Notes: generated from the sequence alone by a model not told the origin. DNA of 64,000 nt from CAVOXO01 sp963700425 (GCA_963700425.1 CAVOXO010000001.1:1426001-1490000), one strand, 5' to 3'. Counted from the first letter of the stretch, positions 43,877 to 54,247 are shown. Numbers and translations are program-made.

Positions 43877-45397
43877 TCAGGCGGTCGGGTTGTCGTTGTT
43901 CGCCGTTGCCCTCGGTCGACAGACGGCAACGAACTGGTAGGCGAAGAGGGTGGGTCGGACACGGCGCCCGACCGATTCGATCCACCGGAGCGCCCGGGTC
44001 GGGATGGCGGAGCCGTCGCCCACGAATCCCGTTGCATCCATCTCGAGGACGTCGAGCCCCGCGTCGGTCATCAGCCGGGTCATGCTCCGCCGGGTGAAGA
44101 AGCGCAGGTGGGTGCGATCGAGTATCCCTCGACTGTCGTAGTCGAACATCCCCGTGGCAATGCGCACCCGGGGATAGAGATGCCCGACGTTGGGGATCGA
44201 GACGATGACCACACCGTCGGGTCGGACGATCCTCACCGCGTCCCGGAGCCGGTCGAGAGGGTCCCTCAGGTGTTCGAGGATGTCGGCCAGGACGACGACG
44301 TCGGCGCTGTTGTCGGCCAACGGAAGCTGATCGGGGCCGTCGAGGTCGCATTCGATGACTTCGTCGCAGTTCTCCTTGACGTCACCGAACGCGGCGATGT
44401 CGATGCCGGTGACGTGGCGGCCCTCGGGCCGCAGCCGAGCCCCCAACTCCCCACCGCTGCAGCCGACGTCGACAACATGCGTGCCGCTCTGTTCGAGCAC
44501 CCGTCGCAGAACGGTTTCATGAGACGACGTCCGGTGCGAGTTCCACTCGTAGACCTCGTCAGGAGGAGAGGTGGACCCCGACCCGAATCCGGCCCGGTGC
44601 AGGCGCCACCTGATCACGTCGCTGCAGACATCGAAGGCGTAGCGCAGTCCGTTGACCCGGCAGATCTCGTCGCCGTAGTAGGTCGGGATCGGCACCTCGG
44701 CGATACGCATCGAGGCGTCGACGAGCCCGATGATGATCTCGGTGTCGAAGTCGAATCCGTCGCTGTTCGAATCGACGTCCATCGCAGCGAGGGCCGAGGT
44801 GGAGTACGCGCGGTAGCCGGAGTGGAATTCGGAGAGCTCGGTTCCGAGTATGGCGTTCTCGAACCGCGTCAGCACCTTGTTCCCGACGTACTTGTAGAGC
44901 GGCATCCCTCCGCGTAGAGCGGCACCGGGTTTGATCATCCGGGAACCGAACACCGCGTCGGCGTCGCCGCGTTCGATCGGGGCCGTGATCGATTCCATGA
45001 CCTCGGGGGCGTACTGCCCGTCGCCGTGCAGCAGGACCACGATGTCCATGCCGTCCGCGATGGCCCTGCGGTATCCGGCCTTCTGATTTCCGCCGTAGCC
45101 GAGATTCACGGGATGACGGATCACCGTCAGCGGATACGGCGGGTCGTCGGCGAGATACTCCAGACCGACGTCGTAGGTCTCGTCGGTCGAGGCGTCGTCG
45201 CAGACGTACACGCGGGCGATTCGGTCGTGGAAGTCGTCGGGGATGCGATCGAGAACCCACTTCAGGGTTGTCGCCGCGTTGTAGGCGACCACCACGATGG
45301 CGATGCGTGGCGATCCTCCCGCGTGCGACCACGGGGTGGGTGGGCGCGAGGCACGATCTCGGGGCGTCGGGGACGGGTCGTGGAGCGGATCGGTCAC
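43877..45397 (-). CDS. GT2 glycosyltransferase fused to SAM-dependent methyltransferase
   Basis: 506 residues. Residues about 30-265 are a DPM1/undecaprenyl-sugar-like GT2: IAIVVVAYNAATTLKWVLDR, VYVCDDASTDETYDVGLEYL, VVLLHGDGQYAPEVMESITA and ELSEFHSGYRAYSTSALAAM. Residues about 295-495 are a class I methyltransferase: HVVDVGCSGGELGARLRPEG (motif I), VIECDLDGPDQLPLADNSAD, VVVLADILEHLRDPLDRLRD and VSIPNVGHLYPRVRIATG. No membrane helices are obvious, so it is cytoplasmic. The frame is continuous across the junction. A likely product is a lipid-linked sugar that is methylated, or a glycan-tailoring pair, but the order of reactions is unknown. Confidence 0.87.
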   Translation of the reverse strand: MTDPLHDPSPTPRDRASRPPTPWSHAGGSPRIAIVVVAYNAATTLKWVLDRIPDDFHDRIARVYVCDDASTDETYDVGLEYLADDPPYPLTVIRHPVNLGYGGNQKAGYRRAIADGMDIVVLLHGDGQYAPEVMESITAPIERGDADAVFGSRMIKPGAALRGGMPLYKYVGNKVLTRFENAILGTELSEFHSGYRAYSTSALAAMDVDSNSDGFDFDTEIIIGLVDASMRIAEVPIPTYYGDEICRVNGLRYAFDVCSDVIRWRLHRAGFGSGSTSPPDEVYEWNSHRTSSHETVLRRVLEQSGTHVVDVGCSGGELGARLRPEGRHVTGIDIAAFGDVKENCDEVIECDLDGPDQLPLADNSADVVVLADILEHLRDPLDRLRDAVRIVRPDGVVIVSIPNVGHLYPRVRIATGMFDYDSRGILDRTHLRFFTRRSMTRLMTDAGLDVLEMDATGFVGDGSAIPTRALRWIESVGRRVRPTLFAYQFVAVCRPRATANNDNPTA

Positions 45398-45420
45398 CGA
45401 GGGTGTCCCTGCCCGGTCGG

Positions 45421-45426
45421 TAGGAT
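45421..45426 (+). promoter_or_regulatory. -10 box TAGGAT upstream of stand-alone AT3 gene
   Basis: TAGGAT lies 9 nt before the ATG at 45436 within a 38-base divergent region. The short spacing implies a leaderless or near-leaderless mRNA. Confidence 0.4.
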
Positions 45427-45435
45427 CGTCGGTCG

Positions 45436-46614
45436 ATGCAGCACCGGACCGACGTGGTGGAACGAGTTTCGCCGCGCGGCTTCGGTCATCGCCCTGCGCT
45501 CGACGGAATCCGAGCTCTCGCGGTGACGGCGGTCTTCATGTATCACGTCAGCCTCACGGCGCGGGAGCACGGTGGGTTCCTGGGTGTGTCGACGTTCTTC
45601 ACCCTCTCGGGCTTCCTCATCACCTCGCTTCTCATCGACGAACACGAGAAGCAGGGTCGGATCGACTTTAGCGGCTTCTGGTCGCGTCGAGTGAGACGTC
45701 TGGTGCCGGCGGCCTACCTGAATCTGGCCTTCGTCCTGGTGCTCACCGTGGCCGTCCCCGGAGCCTGGCCCCGCATCGGCCTGTTCGGCGACGTGCTGTC
45801 GGTGATGTTGAACGTCGCGAACTGGCGCTTCTTCGCCGTGGGTGTCGAGATGCCCTTGCGGTTGGTGTCGCCCCTCGTGCCGCAGTGGTCACTGGCGGTG
45901 GAGGAGCAGTTCTATCTGGTCGTGCCGCTGATCGTGGCGGGCGTGATGTCGCGACGGAACTCCCGGCTTCCCCTCGGGATCGTCTTCGCCTCGATGGCAA
46001 TCGCATCGGTGGTTCTCACCAGGGTGATCTCCTACGACACCGCGACGGAACTGGCGGCATCGACGGCATCGAGAGAGCTGTACCGCACCGGCGTGAGGGT
46101 GGTCGAGCTGGCCGCCGGAGCGCTGTTGGCGGTTGCGCTGCCCCGTTGGGCACTCCCCCGGCGGTGGTGGGTCGAGCTGTTGGGTTGGGTGGGTGCGGCT
46201 GCGACCGCGATCCTCTGGACGACCGCTCACAGCGAGGCGCCGTGGTTGCGGGAGGGCGGTCTCGCCATCGTGGCGGTCGCATCTGTTCTGCTCATCGTCG
46301 GGGCGATCGCGGATGGGCCACTCGCCCGGGCTCTCTCCGTCGCGCCGCTCGTCGCCCTCGGCCGCATCAGCTACGGCGTCTACCTGTTCCACTGGCCGAT
46401 CTACCTCGCGGTGCGGCCCGAGGAACGGTCGTGGCCGCCGGCGGTCGGGATCGCCCTCGTGGCGGTTCTCACCGTGATGGCGGCGTGGGCATCGCTCGTC
46501 CTCGTCGAGCGGCCCATCCGTGCCCGCCGCGGGTCGTTGACCTCCGTCGACTGGGTTCTCTGGATGGCGAGCGCAACGTTGATCCTGGCGGCTGCATGGG
46601 TTCTGACGCCATGA
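45436..46614 (+). CDS. stand-alone AT3 acyltransferase
   Basis: 392 residues, AT3 domain only. It shows LDGIRALAVTAVFMYHVSLT (R-X10-H), GVSTFFTLSGFLITSLLIDE, VPQWSLAVEEQFYLVVPLIV and ISYGVYLFHWPIYLAVRPEE. It ends shortly after the last helix (AAWVLTP), so there is no SGNH, GT or linker domain. The next gene starts inside its stop (ATGA at 46611-46614). This pairs it with a YfhO-like protein that could supply the missing extracytoplasmic function. It is the fifth AT3 protein in 20 kb. Confidence 0.88.
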   Translation: MQHRTDVVERVSPRGFGHRPALDGIRALAVTAVFMYHVSLTAREHGGFLGVSTFFTLSGFLITSLLIDEHEKQGRIDFSGFWSRRVRRLVPAAYLNLAFVLVLTVAVPGAWPRIGLFGDVLSVMLNVANWRFFAVGVEMPLRLVSPLVPQWSLAVEEQFYLVVPLIVAGVMSRRNSRLPLGIVFASMAIASVVLTRVISYDTATELAASTASRELYRTGVRVVELAAGALLAVALPRWALPRRWWVELLGWVGAAATAILWTTAHSEAPWLREGGLAIVAVASVLLIVGAIADGPLARALSVAPLVALGRISYGVYLFHWPIYLAVRPEERSWPPAVGIALVAVLTVMAAWASLVLVERPIRARRGSLTSVDWVLWMASATLILAAAWVLTP

Positions 46615-48999
46615 CCGAAGGAGCCGGCAGCGCTCCGGCCGGGGACATGGCCCCCGACCGCTCGGTTCCGACACCGGGGCACTACGGGTTCGCCCTCGGC
46701 TGGTTCGTGCTGGTGGCGGCGATCTTTCTCGCCCCGGTCGCGTCGGGACGGTCGTTCTCGGTGGTCGAGGCGCGCATGGCCGACAACCACCCCTGGGCGG
46801 CCCAACTGGACGGCGTGGTGGAGGGGTCCCCCGCGCAGTTCGATTCCGCCGATCTCTCGGTGCCGTGGCAACGTCAGCTCGACGATGCGTTGGACACCGG
46901 GACGCTCGCCTTCTGGTCACCTGACGTGTTCGGAGGCGGTGCCCCGCTGTACGCCAACGGGACCTCCGCCCAGCTGTATCCCCCGCGTCTCCTCCTGACG
47001 CTCGTCGCCCCCGAGAGGTGGTTCCACGATCTCTGGGTGGCGTTCCACCTCATCGTGGGTGGTTTCTCGGCCTATCTCCTCGGTCGCGAGCTCGCCCGGT
47101 CCCACCCCGCCGCGCTCGTGGGTTCGACGGCGTGGATGCTCGGTTCGTTCAATCTCGGATGGGCTCACCTGGAGGTCGTCACCCCGATGATGGTGGGGGT
47201 ACCTCTGTCGCTGTTCCTCGTTCATCGGGCGTGGCGCCGACGAACCATCGCGTCCGCCTCCACCGCGGCAGCCGGTCTGGCGGTGATCCTCGTCTCGGGT
47301 CACCTGTTGTGGATGCTGTTCACCTGGGAGATGGCCGCGATCTACGCCGGGTGTCTCGGTGTGACCCGCGCCGCCCGGTCGCGACCGCGAGGGCTCCGCG
47401 GCGCTGCCCGTGTCGCACTGGCGGAGGTATGGATACCTCTCGTGTCCTTCGGCGGCGGAGTGGCGCTGGCGTCGGTCGTCCTGCTCCCCAGCCTCGCCAA
47501 CCTCACCCGGACCCCTCGAACGCCCTTCGACGTCTCCGCTCTGTCGAGCTTCCTCGCCTCGCCCCGGCTCGTCACGTCGTGGCTCTGGTGGCCTCCCCCG
47601 CACGATCCGATGACGACCGAGGTGATGAACGGGCGGCTCGCCTTCGTGGGCTCGGTCACAGCGGCTCTCGCCGTGGTCGGTCTCGTGTCGCGTCGGGGTG
47701 GGTCGGGGCTGGCTCGCGGCATCGTGGTCACCACCATCGTCGTCATGTGTTGGCTGCCCGCCGCCCGGCTCGCGTACGAGCTGGTTCCAGGCATGAACGT
47801 GATGTACCCGTACGCGCGTTTCGCCGGGTGGCTGGCCATCGGCATCGTCGTCGCCTCGATGGTGGGTTTCGACGTCCTGATCGACGCGATGACTCGATGG
47901 CGCCGCCCGGAGCGACACCCGACGCGCCGCCAGCTCGAGTGGGCCGTTGCCGGTCTGGTCGTTCTCGTCGCCGTGGGCCAGCTGATCCCGCTCGGCAGGG
48001 GACTCAATCCGGCGTTCCAGAGCCGCGACGATCAGTCCTGGTATCCGTCGACCCCGGTTGTCGAGGCTGCCGCGGCGCTGCCCGATCACAACGGTTGGGA
48101 GGCCCGCATCGCGCCGCTGACGACCGACTACGCCGGCCTGACGCCGGGAGGCCCGCCGATCCTGTGGGCCAATCACCCGGTCATGTTGGGCCTCGATTCG
48201 CTCTCCGGCTATGACTCGACACTCCCCGAACCGGCCGCACAGATGCTCCGGTCGCTGGCCGGCGACGACCCCGCGTTCGTGGTGGACCACCCGCTGGTCG
48301 GCGCCTACGTTCCGGTGTTCGAATTCCATCGCAGCCGGCTCGACGCGGCTCGCGTCGGCCGGCATCGATGCGGTGATGGTCGTTCCCGAGATCGACGTGC
48401 GGGATGCCGACCTCGAGGCGCTGGGGGGGTTCCGGGTCGACCACAGCGGCCCCGACGGATCGCTGTTGGTCCTCGACCGCGCCGGGTCGGGTCCGTTTCT
48501 CGCGGCATCGGTCGAGGTGGTGGGATCGTCACCCCTCGACACCCTGTCGGCCACCCTCGACCCGCAGCGGGACGACGACACCGCCGTCATCTCCTCGGCA
48601 GACGCGGAGCATCTCGGCGGGTCCGACGCGCTCGCAGGGGCCTCCGGCGAGGTCCGCACTCTCGAACGGGGCATCAACTCGATCGATCTCGAGGTGGCCT
48701 CCGACGGGCCGGGCCTGCTCGTCGTCCCCGTCAACATCGACCCCGGATGGGGCGCGACGGTCGACGGCGAGCCCGTACCCATCGCGGCCGTCGAGCACTC
48801 CCACATGGGGATCGCGGTTCCCCAGGGTGCCAGTTCGGTCGAGTTCCGCTACCGGCCACCGTTGTTCCGGCTCGGCCTGGCGGTCACGGTCCTGTGCGGC
48901 CTGACGCTCGGTGCGGTGTCGTGGCGGGAGCGGTCACGCCGCCGCCGGACCGGATCCGACGGCCCGAGCGGCCCCGGATCGACCCGGCCCGGAGACTAG
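46611..48999 (+). CDS. YfhO-like multi-spanning membrane protein (one frameshift)
   Basis: About 795 residues with roughly a dozen helices and a C-terminal extracytoplasmic part. YfhO-type landmarks are WSPDVFGGGAPLYANGTSAQ with LYPPRLLLTL in loop 1, GSFNLGWAHLEVVTPMMVGV, and the C-terminal beta segment VNIDPGWGATVDGEPVPIAA followed by VEFRYRPPLFRLGLAVTVLC. The frame changes near 48,350 in FEFHRSRLDAA and continues as SAGIDAVMVVPEIDVRDADL. YfhO of Firmicutes helps glycosylate lipoteichoic acid; here the glycan is unknown. The ATG at 46611 overlaps the AT3 stop. An in-frame ATG at 46596 also exists. Confidence 0.75.
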
Positions 49000-49010
49000 G
49001 TTGGCGAGTC

Positions 49011-52000
49011 GTGCCGAGACGCGTTTCCCCGCCCGTCGCGTGGCTCGACCGCCTCAGGGTCGGCGACGCCGTTCTGGCTCTCGTCTCCTACGTCCCGTTG
49101 TTGTTGACCCACCCGGGACAGCTCGGTGCCGACACCAAGGCGTATCTGTACATCGACCCGGGCCGTCTGATGTCCCGAGCGCCGTTTCTGTGGGACCCCT
49201 CGGTGGGCCTCGGTACCGTGACCCATCAGAACATCGGTTACCTGTTCCCGATGGGTCCGTACTACTGGATCGCCGAACGGCTCGGGGTGCCGGACTGGCT
49301 TGCACAGAGGTTCTGGTTCGGTTCGATCATCTTCCTGGCCGGTCTCGGCGTGCGCTATCTGCTGCGGACCCTGAGATGGGAGGGCCCAGGCGTGACGGTG
49401 GCATCCCTGGCCTACGCGCTCAGCCCGTACCTGTTGCACTACATCTACAAGCACTCGGTGATCCTCCTGCCGTTCTCGGCGCTGCCGTGGCTCGTGGCAC
49501 TGACGGTTCGGTCGTTGCGACACCCCGGATGGCGCTATCCCGCCCGGTTCGCACTGATCGTGCTGGTGGCCGGAGGTATCAACGCGACCTCGCTCATCCT
49601 GGTGCTCATCGGGCCGGCGCTGTGGGTTCTGCACGCGGTCTTCGTCGAGCGGGAGATCCCGTTCCGCGCGGTCGTCCCCGTAGCGGCGCGGATAGCGGTA
49701 CTGACTCTCGGAACGTCGCTGTGGTGGATGGCGGGGCTGTTGCTGCAGGGACGATATGGACTGAACATCCTCAACTACACCGAGACGTACACGACCGTGG
49801 CCGACGCCTCGAGTTCCGCCGAGGTCGGGCGATCGCTCGGTTACTGGTTCTTCTACGGAATCGACACGTTGGGCCCGTGGTTCGGTTCCGCCGAGACGAT
49901 GACCCAGGTGATACCGGCGGTGGCGCTCAGCTTCCTCGTACCGCTGGTGTGTCTCGCCGGAGCCGTGTGGACCCGATTCCGATACCGGATCTTCTTCGTC
50001 GCCATGGCCCTGGCGGGGATGGTCGTCTCGGTCGGCGCCCACCCCGTCGACTCCCCCTCGCCCTACGGTGCGGTGTTCGCAGCCTTCACCGAGACGGACA
50101 GCGGTCTGGCGCTCCGCTCGACCCCGCGGGCGGTCCCCCTGCTCGCCCTGTCGCTCGCGGTGTTCCTGGGGGCGGGCGTCGCCGCCCTGAGCCGGGTGTA
50201 CGTGGGACGCCGGTTGTGGTTCGCCGTTCCGGCGATGGTGATGGTGATGGCCAACCTCAGTCCCCTGTTCACGGGCGACATGATCGACCCCTTTCTCGAG
50301 CGCCCCAACGATCTCCCGGCGTACTGGCACCAGGTCGGTGACCGGCTGGATGCGGGTGATGCGGCCACGAGAACGTTGGAGATCCCGGGAATCGAGTTCG
50401 CCAACTATCGATGGGGGGCATCGGTGGATCCGGTCACTCCCGGACTGACCGATCGCGACTACGCCGCCCGCGAGCTGTTCCCCTACGGAACGGCAGGTGC
50501 TGCAGACCTGATGAATGCCATCGACGTGCCCCTTCAGGACGGGACCTTCTCGCCCTCGGGATACGCCCCGCTCCTGCGCCTCCTGGGAGTCGGCGACCTG
50601 GTGTTGCGATCCGATCTGCAGTACGAGAGATTCCGCACTCCCCGGCCCGCGCTGACCTTCGACAAGATCGAGGACGTGGCCGGCCTCGGAGACGGCGAGC
50701 CGTTCGGGCCCGACACACCCAACCGGGCACCGGCATCGTCCCCGCTTCTCGATGACCTCGAGCTCTCCCGACCCCCGGACCTGATCGAACCCAACGCCGT
50801 GACGGTGTACCCGGTGGAGGATCCGCTGCCGATCCTGAGAACGGTCGACGCGGGGGCTCCGGTGTTGGTCTCGGGCGATGGGGCCGGGCTGGTCGCTACG
50901 TCGGAGGCGGGTCTGCTCGACCCCGAGCGGATGGTCATCTACTCGGGGTCGGTGACCGACAGCGCGGACGACCTCGACCGGGTGCTCGCCGCCGGCGCCG
51001 ACATCATCATCACGGACTCGAACCGGAAGGCCGGTCGACGGTGGGGTTCCACGAAGGACAACGACGGCCTCACCGAGACCGCTGACGAGATGCCACCAGA
51101 GGATCCCTCCGACAACCGCCTCGACATCTTCGGACGGTCCGACACCGATGTCCAGACCGTCACGATTCAGGAGGGAGGTCTCCGAGCATCGGCCTCGGGA
51201 TACGGCAATCCGCTCACTTTCACGCCCGGCGATCGGGCGGCCAAGGCGTTCGACGGTGATCTGACGACCAGCTGGCGGGTCGGAGCCTTCAGTGACGTCC
51301 GCGGCGAGTCGCTGACGGTCAGGGTCACCGACGGCGGTACGTTCCTCGACGACAATCCGTCGGCGACGGTTCGCCTGACCCAGGCGTCCGGGCCCGTCAA
51401 TCGACACATCGCCCGTCTGAGGGTCACCGGTGCCGACGATCTCTCGGTCGACATCGACCTCGATGAGGCGTCGTGGGAGGGCCAGGGTCAGTCGGTCGTT
51501 CTCCCGCGCGAGCTCCTCGACGGCGATCACCTCGTCTTCACGGTGATCGCCACCGATCGTGACAACGTCGCGACGTACCAGGGGCTGTCGGGGGTCGGCT
51601 TCGCGGAGGTCGACGTCGGCGAGACCCGGTCGCTGACCGAGGTGGTCCGGCCACCCGTGGACCTCCTCGACGCCGTCGAGGAGAGGGAGATGTCGCTCGA
51701 TGATCGTTCGGTGAGCTGGGTGTTCCGTCGGCGCATCGCCCCGCCGGACTCGGGTGCGGTCGACGAGGAGACGATGCTGATCCGGCGGCTCACCACCCCG
51801 ACCCCTCTCGATCTCGAGGTGGTGGGTTCGGCTCGGGTGAACCCCGACATCGCCGATGACGAGCTCGACGCACTCCTGGGGCGTGATCCGACGGCCGATC
51901 GTTGGCGATCGTCGAGCGGACTGCGGGGCGACGCCTTCTGGCGGGCCTCGAAGGTGGCCGACGGTTCCGATGCCACGGGATGGCAGTCCCGCCTCAACCC

Positions 52001-53342
52001 CGAGGCAGGTGAGTGGGTCGAGGCGTCGTCGGTCGAGCCCCGGGAGCGGGGCTGGTCGTCGGTGACGTTCCTGGCGGACGGACGGCATTCACTTCCCGCC
52101 GCGATGCACCTCGAGGTCGATGGGGTTCGCGGCGCCGATGTCGCGGTCGACGGTTCACCCGCCACCGCACCAGGGGGGACGTTCACCGTCGAGCTTCCGC
52201 CGGTCGAGGGTCCGGCCCAGCAGGTCCGTCTGGTCATCGACTCGTTCACCGACGTCACCGCCCCCGATTGGCTCACGGGGCTGCCGGTGCGGATGCCCAT
52301 CGGCATCGCGGAGATCGACGGGGCCGCCGGTCCGTCCGACGAATCATCGACCGTGTCGCCCCTGCCGGATGTCTGTCGCGACGATCTGGTGTTCGTCGAT
52401 GGTGAGCCTGTGTCCGTGAGGGCGGCAGGGTCCATCGGCGATGCCGAGCGTGGTCGCCTGTTGAACCTGGTGGCCTGTGGGACCGAACCGGTCGCCGTCG
52501 ACCGGGGCAGTCACCTCGTCACGACCGCCGACGGCCGATCGGCGGGGATCGACGTGGATCTCCTCGTCCTCTCGAACGCGAACGGTGTGCCGTCGCCCTC
52601 GACCACTCCCCCGGAGACGACCGTCACGTCACAGGGTCGGACCACCAGTGAGATCGAGGTCCGCGACGCCGATCGGCCGTACTGGTTGGTTCTCGGTCAG
52701 TCGCTGAACGACGGGTGGGTCCTCGAGATCGACGGTGTCGACCAGGGCGCACCCCGACTCGTCAACGGATACGCCAACGGCTGGTACGTCGACCCCGCCG
52801 AGGTCGGTTCCGATGTGTCGATGCGCCTCGAATGGGCGCCGCAGAAGTGGGTGTGGTGGGCCCTGGTCCTGTCGGCCGTGGGGTTCGTCGCCGCACTCGG
52901 CCTGTCGTTGAGGCCGGCCCGTCCGACGGCGGTCGGTACCTCTCAGGCGATGCGGCCGTTGCCGGTCGGGATCTTCGACGCTTTCGGCCGTCCGCCGTCC
53001 CTGAGGCCGACGGTGCTCGTGGCGTCGGGCTCCGGCGTGTTGGGATTGGTGCTGATCGACCTCCGGTTCGGTCTGCTCACCGCGCTGGTGGCGATCGCGG
53101 CGCTGCGGACGGCGTGGGGCTGGCGAGCTCTTCGCCTGCTCGTGGTCGCTTCCTGGGGCCTCGTCGGTGCCTTCGTCGTGGCGAAGCAGGTGCGGAACGG
53201 ATTCCCACTCGATTTCGACTGGCCGCAGCATTTCGACGCAGTGAACTCGCTGGGGCTGTTGGCCTATGTGTTGTTGGCGGTGGACGCCGTCGTGGAGGCG
53301 GTCCGTGGCGGGTGGCGCCGCGACGCCGACGTGCAGTCCTGA
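49011..53342 (+). CDS. aftD: AftD-like alpha-(1->3)-arabinofuranosyltransferase family protein (DUF3367)
   Basis: 1443 residues. About the first 430 contain eleven or so helices with the AftD-like loop LGADTKAYLYIDPGRLMSRA and THQNIGYLFPMGPYYWIAER, where acidic residues would act on a polyprenyl-phosphate pentose donor. A long extracytoplasmic part follows, with two discoidin/F5-8C-like modules: near 720-830 (PGDRAAKAFDGDLTTSWRVG) and near 960-1110 (FWRASKVADGSDATGWQS). A beta segment with QSLNDGWVLEIDGVDQGAP lies near 1230, and four C-terminal helices lie from 1280 on. Mycobacterial AftD branches arabinan. The GTG is 12 bases after the YfhO-like stop. The family call is strong; arabinose specificity here is inferred. 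Confidence 0.82.
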   Translation: MPRRVSPPVAWLDRLRVGDAVLALVSYVPLLLTHPGQLGADTKAYLYIDPGRLMSRAPFLWDPSVGLGTVTHQNIGYLFPMGPYYWIAERLGVPDWLAQRFWFGSIIFLAGLGVRYLLRTLRWEGPGVTVASLAYALSPYLLHYIYKHSVILLPFSALPWLVALTVRSLRHPGWRYPARFALIVLVAGGINATSLILVLIGPALWVLHAVFVEREIPFRAVVPVAARIAVLTLGTSLWWMAGLLLQGRYGLNILNYTETYTTVADASSSAEVGRSLGYWFFYGIDTLGPWFGSAETMTQVIPAVALSFLVPLVCLAGAVWTRFRYRIFFVAMALAGMVVSVGAHPVDSPSPYGAVFAAFTETDSGLALRSTPRAVPLLALSLAVFLGAGVAALSRVYVGRRLWFAVPAMVMVMANLSPLFTGDMIDPFLERPNDLPAYWHQVGDRLDAGDAATRTLEIPGIEFANYRWGASVDPVTPGLTDRDYAARELFPYGTAGAADLMNAIDVPLQDGTFSPSGYAPLLRLLGVGDLVLRSDLQYERFRTPRPALTFDKIEDVAGLGDGEPFGPDTPNRAPASSPLLDDLELSRPPDLIEPNAVTVYPVEDPLPILRTVDAGAPVLVSGDGAGLVATSEAGLLDPERMVIYSGSVTDSADDLDRVLAAGADIIITDSNRKAGRRWGSTKDNDGLTETADEMPPEDPSDNRLDIFGRSDTDVQTVTIQEGGLRASASGYGNPLTFTPGDRAAKAFDGDLTTSWRVGAFSDVRGESLTVRVTDGGTFLDDNPSATVRLTQASGPVNRHIARLRVTGADDLSVDIDLDEASWEGQGQSVVLPRELLDGDHLVFTVIATDRDNVATYQGLSGVGFAEVDVGETRSLTEVVRPPVDLLDAVEEREMSLDDRSVSWVFRRRIAPPDSGAVDEETMLIRRLTTPTPLDLEVVGSARVNPDIADDELDALLGRDPTADRWRSSSGLRGDAFWRASKVADGSDATGWQSRLNPEAGEWVEASSVEPRERGWSSVTFLADGRHSLPAAMHLEVDGVRGADVAVDGSPATAPGGTFTVELPPVEGPAQQVRLVIDSFTDVTAPDWLTGLPVRMPIGIAEIDGAAGPSDESSTVSPLPDVCRDDLVFVDGEPVSVRAAGSIGDAERGRLLNLVACGTEPVAVDRGSHLVTTADGRSAGIDVDLLVLSNANGVPSPSTTPPETTVTSQGRTTSEIEVRDADRPYWLVLGQSLNDGWVLEIDGVDQGAPRLVNGYANGWYVDPAEVGSDVSMRLEWAPQKWVWWALVLSAVGFVAALGLSLRPARPTAVGTSQAMRPLPVGIFDAFGRPPSLRPTVLVASGSGVLGLVLIDLRFGLLTALVAIAALRTAWGWRALRLLVVASWGLVGAFVVAKQVRNGFPLDFDWPQHFDAVNSLGLLAYVLLAVDAVVEAVRGGWRRDADVQS

Positions 53343-54247
53343 CGGATGCTCAGCGTCTCGGCCCGCTTCACGTGCGACGCGATGTCGTCGATGATCGGGT
53401 CCCACAGCGGGCGGGACAGATCGTGGCCCATGTCCTGATGAACGAGAAGCGACGCTCCGGGAACCGAGCGGGCCGTGGCGACCCCCCCGCTCAAGGTGAC
53501 GAGCGGGTCGACGCGTCCGTGGACGACCAGGGTGGGCACGGCGACGGAGCGGAGAGCCGATGTTCGGTCCCCATCGGCAAGGATTGCGGCGAGCTGGAAG
53601 GCCATACCGTCGGGGTGGAACGAGCGGTCGTGCGATCGTTCGAGGTGCGCCTCGGTGTCCTTGCGATCGAAATGGGGTCCCGAGATGAGTTCGAGCCGAT
53701 CGAGATCGTGACGGAGCGCCGCCTCACGCGTGGTCGGCCGGGGCTCGAGCAGCCGCGGCATGATCCTCATCCGGGGGCGCCCTGCGAGCGGACCTCCCGG
53801 CTTCGACATGATCGAGACCAGCGACGAGACCCGGTCGGGGTGGTGAATGGCGACCTTCTGGGCGACCATCCCGCCCATGGACACGCCGACGACGTGTGCG
53901 GTGCGAACGTCGGCGGCATCCAACACGGCGATCGCGTCGAGTGCCATGTCGGCGAGGGTGTAGAGCGGCCGTCGGCCCAGGGGTGCCGCGAGCGCCATGC
54001 GCGCCAGGTCGGCGTGGCTCGGCGGAGGTCCGTCGGATCGGGTCGACAGCCCGGCGTCGCGGTTGTCGAACCGCATCACGTGATGGCCGCGGTCGGCGAG
54101 CTGGTCGCAGAACGCCTCGCGGAACGCGGTCATCTGGGCCCCGAGACCCATGATCAACAGCACGGTGGGGTCGGATCGACGGCCCCGTTCGTCCCACTCG
54201 AGGAGGGTGGAACCGTTCCGGGCGGGCGAACTCGCCGAGGTCGTCAC
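53264..54247 (-). CDS. alpha/beta hydrolase
   Basis: 327 residues. TVLLIMGLGAQMTAFREAFC (oxyanion region), HHVMRFDNRDAGLSTR, the nucleophile elbow VVGVSMGGMVAQ with VSMGG, PTLVVHGRVDPLVTLSGG (acid), and LVHQDMGHDLSRPLWDPIID (His) give a complete triad. Relatives include polyketide aromatase-like and epoxide-hydrolase-like esterases, so the substrate is open. The GTG overlaps the stop of the upstream methyltransferase gene (GTGA). The last 25 residues are Arg/Ser/Thr rich and overlap the convergent aftD-like gene by 79 bases, which hints that the true stop may be shifted. Confidence 0.82.
   Translation of the reverse strand: MTTSASSPARNGSTLLEWDERGRRSDPTVLLIMGLGAQMTAFREAFCDQLADRGHHVMRFDNRDAGLSTRSDGPPPSHADLARMALAAPLGRRPLYTLADMALDAIAVLDAADVRTAHVVGVSMGGMVAQKVAIHHPDRVSSLVSIMSKPGGPLAGRPRMRIMPRLLEPRPTTREAALRHDLDRLELISGPHFDRKDTEAHLERSHDRSFHPDGMAFQLAAILADGDRTSALRSVAVPTLVVHGRVDPLVTLSGGVATARSVPGASLLVHQDMGHDLSRPLWDPIIDDIASHVKRAETLSIRQDCTSASRRHPPRTASTTASTANNT

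Noticed and set aside
48997..49002. TAGGTT as a leaderless promoter for the AftD-like gene
   Set aside because: It sits 8 nt before the GTG and fits the pattern, but its first three bases are the stop codon of the upstream gene, so chance is a sufficient explanation.
45885..53342. A single apparent 2485-residue open frame
   Set aside because: It runs out of frame through the AT3 gene, then through the YfhO-like gene, then through a frameshifted stretch into the AftD-like gene. It is three separate genes joined by an indel and a missing stop in the wrong frame.
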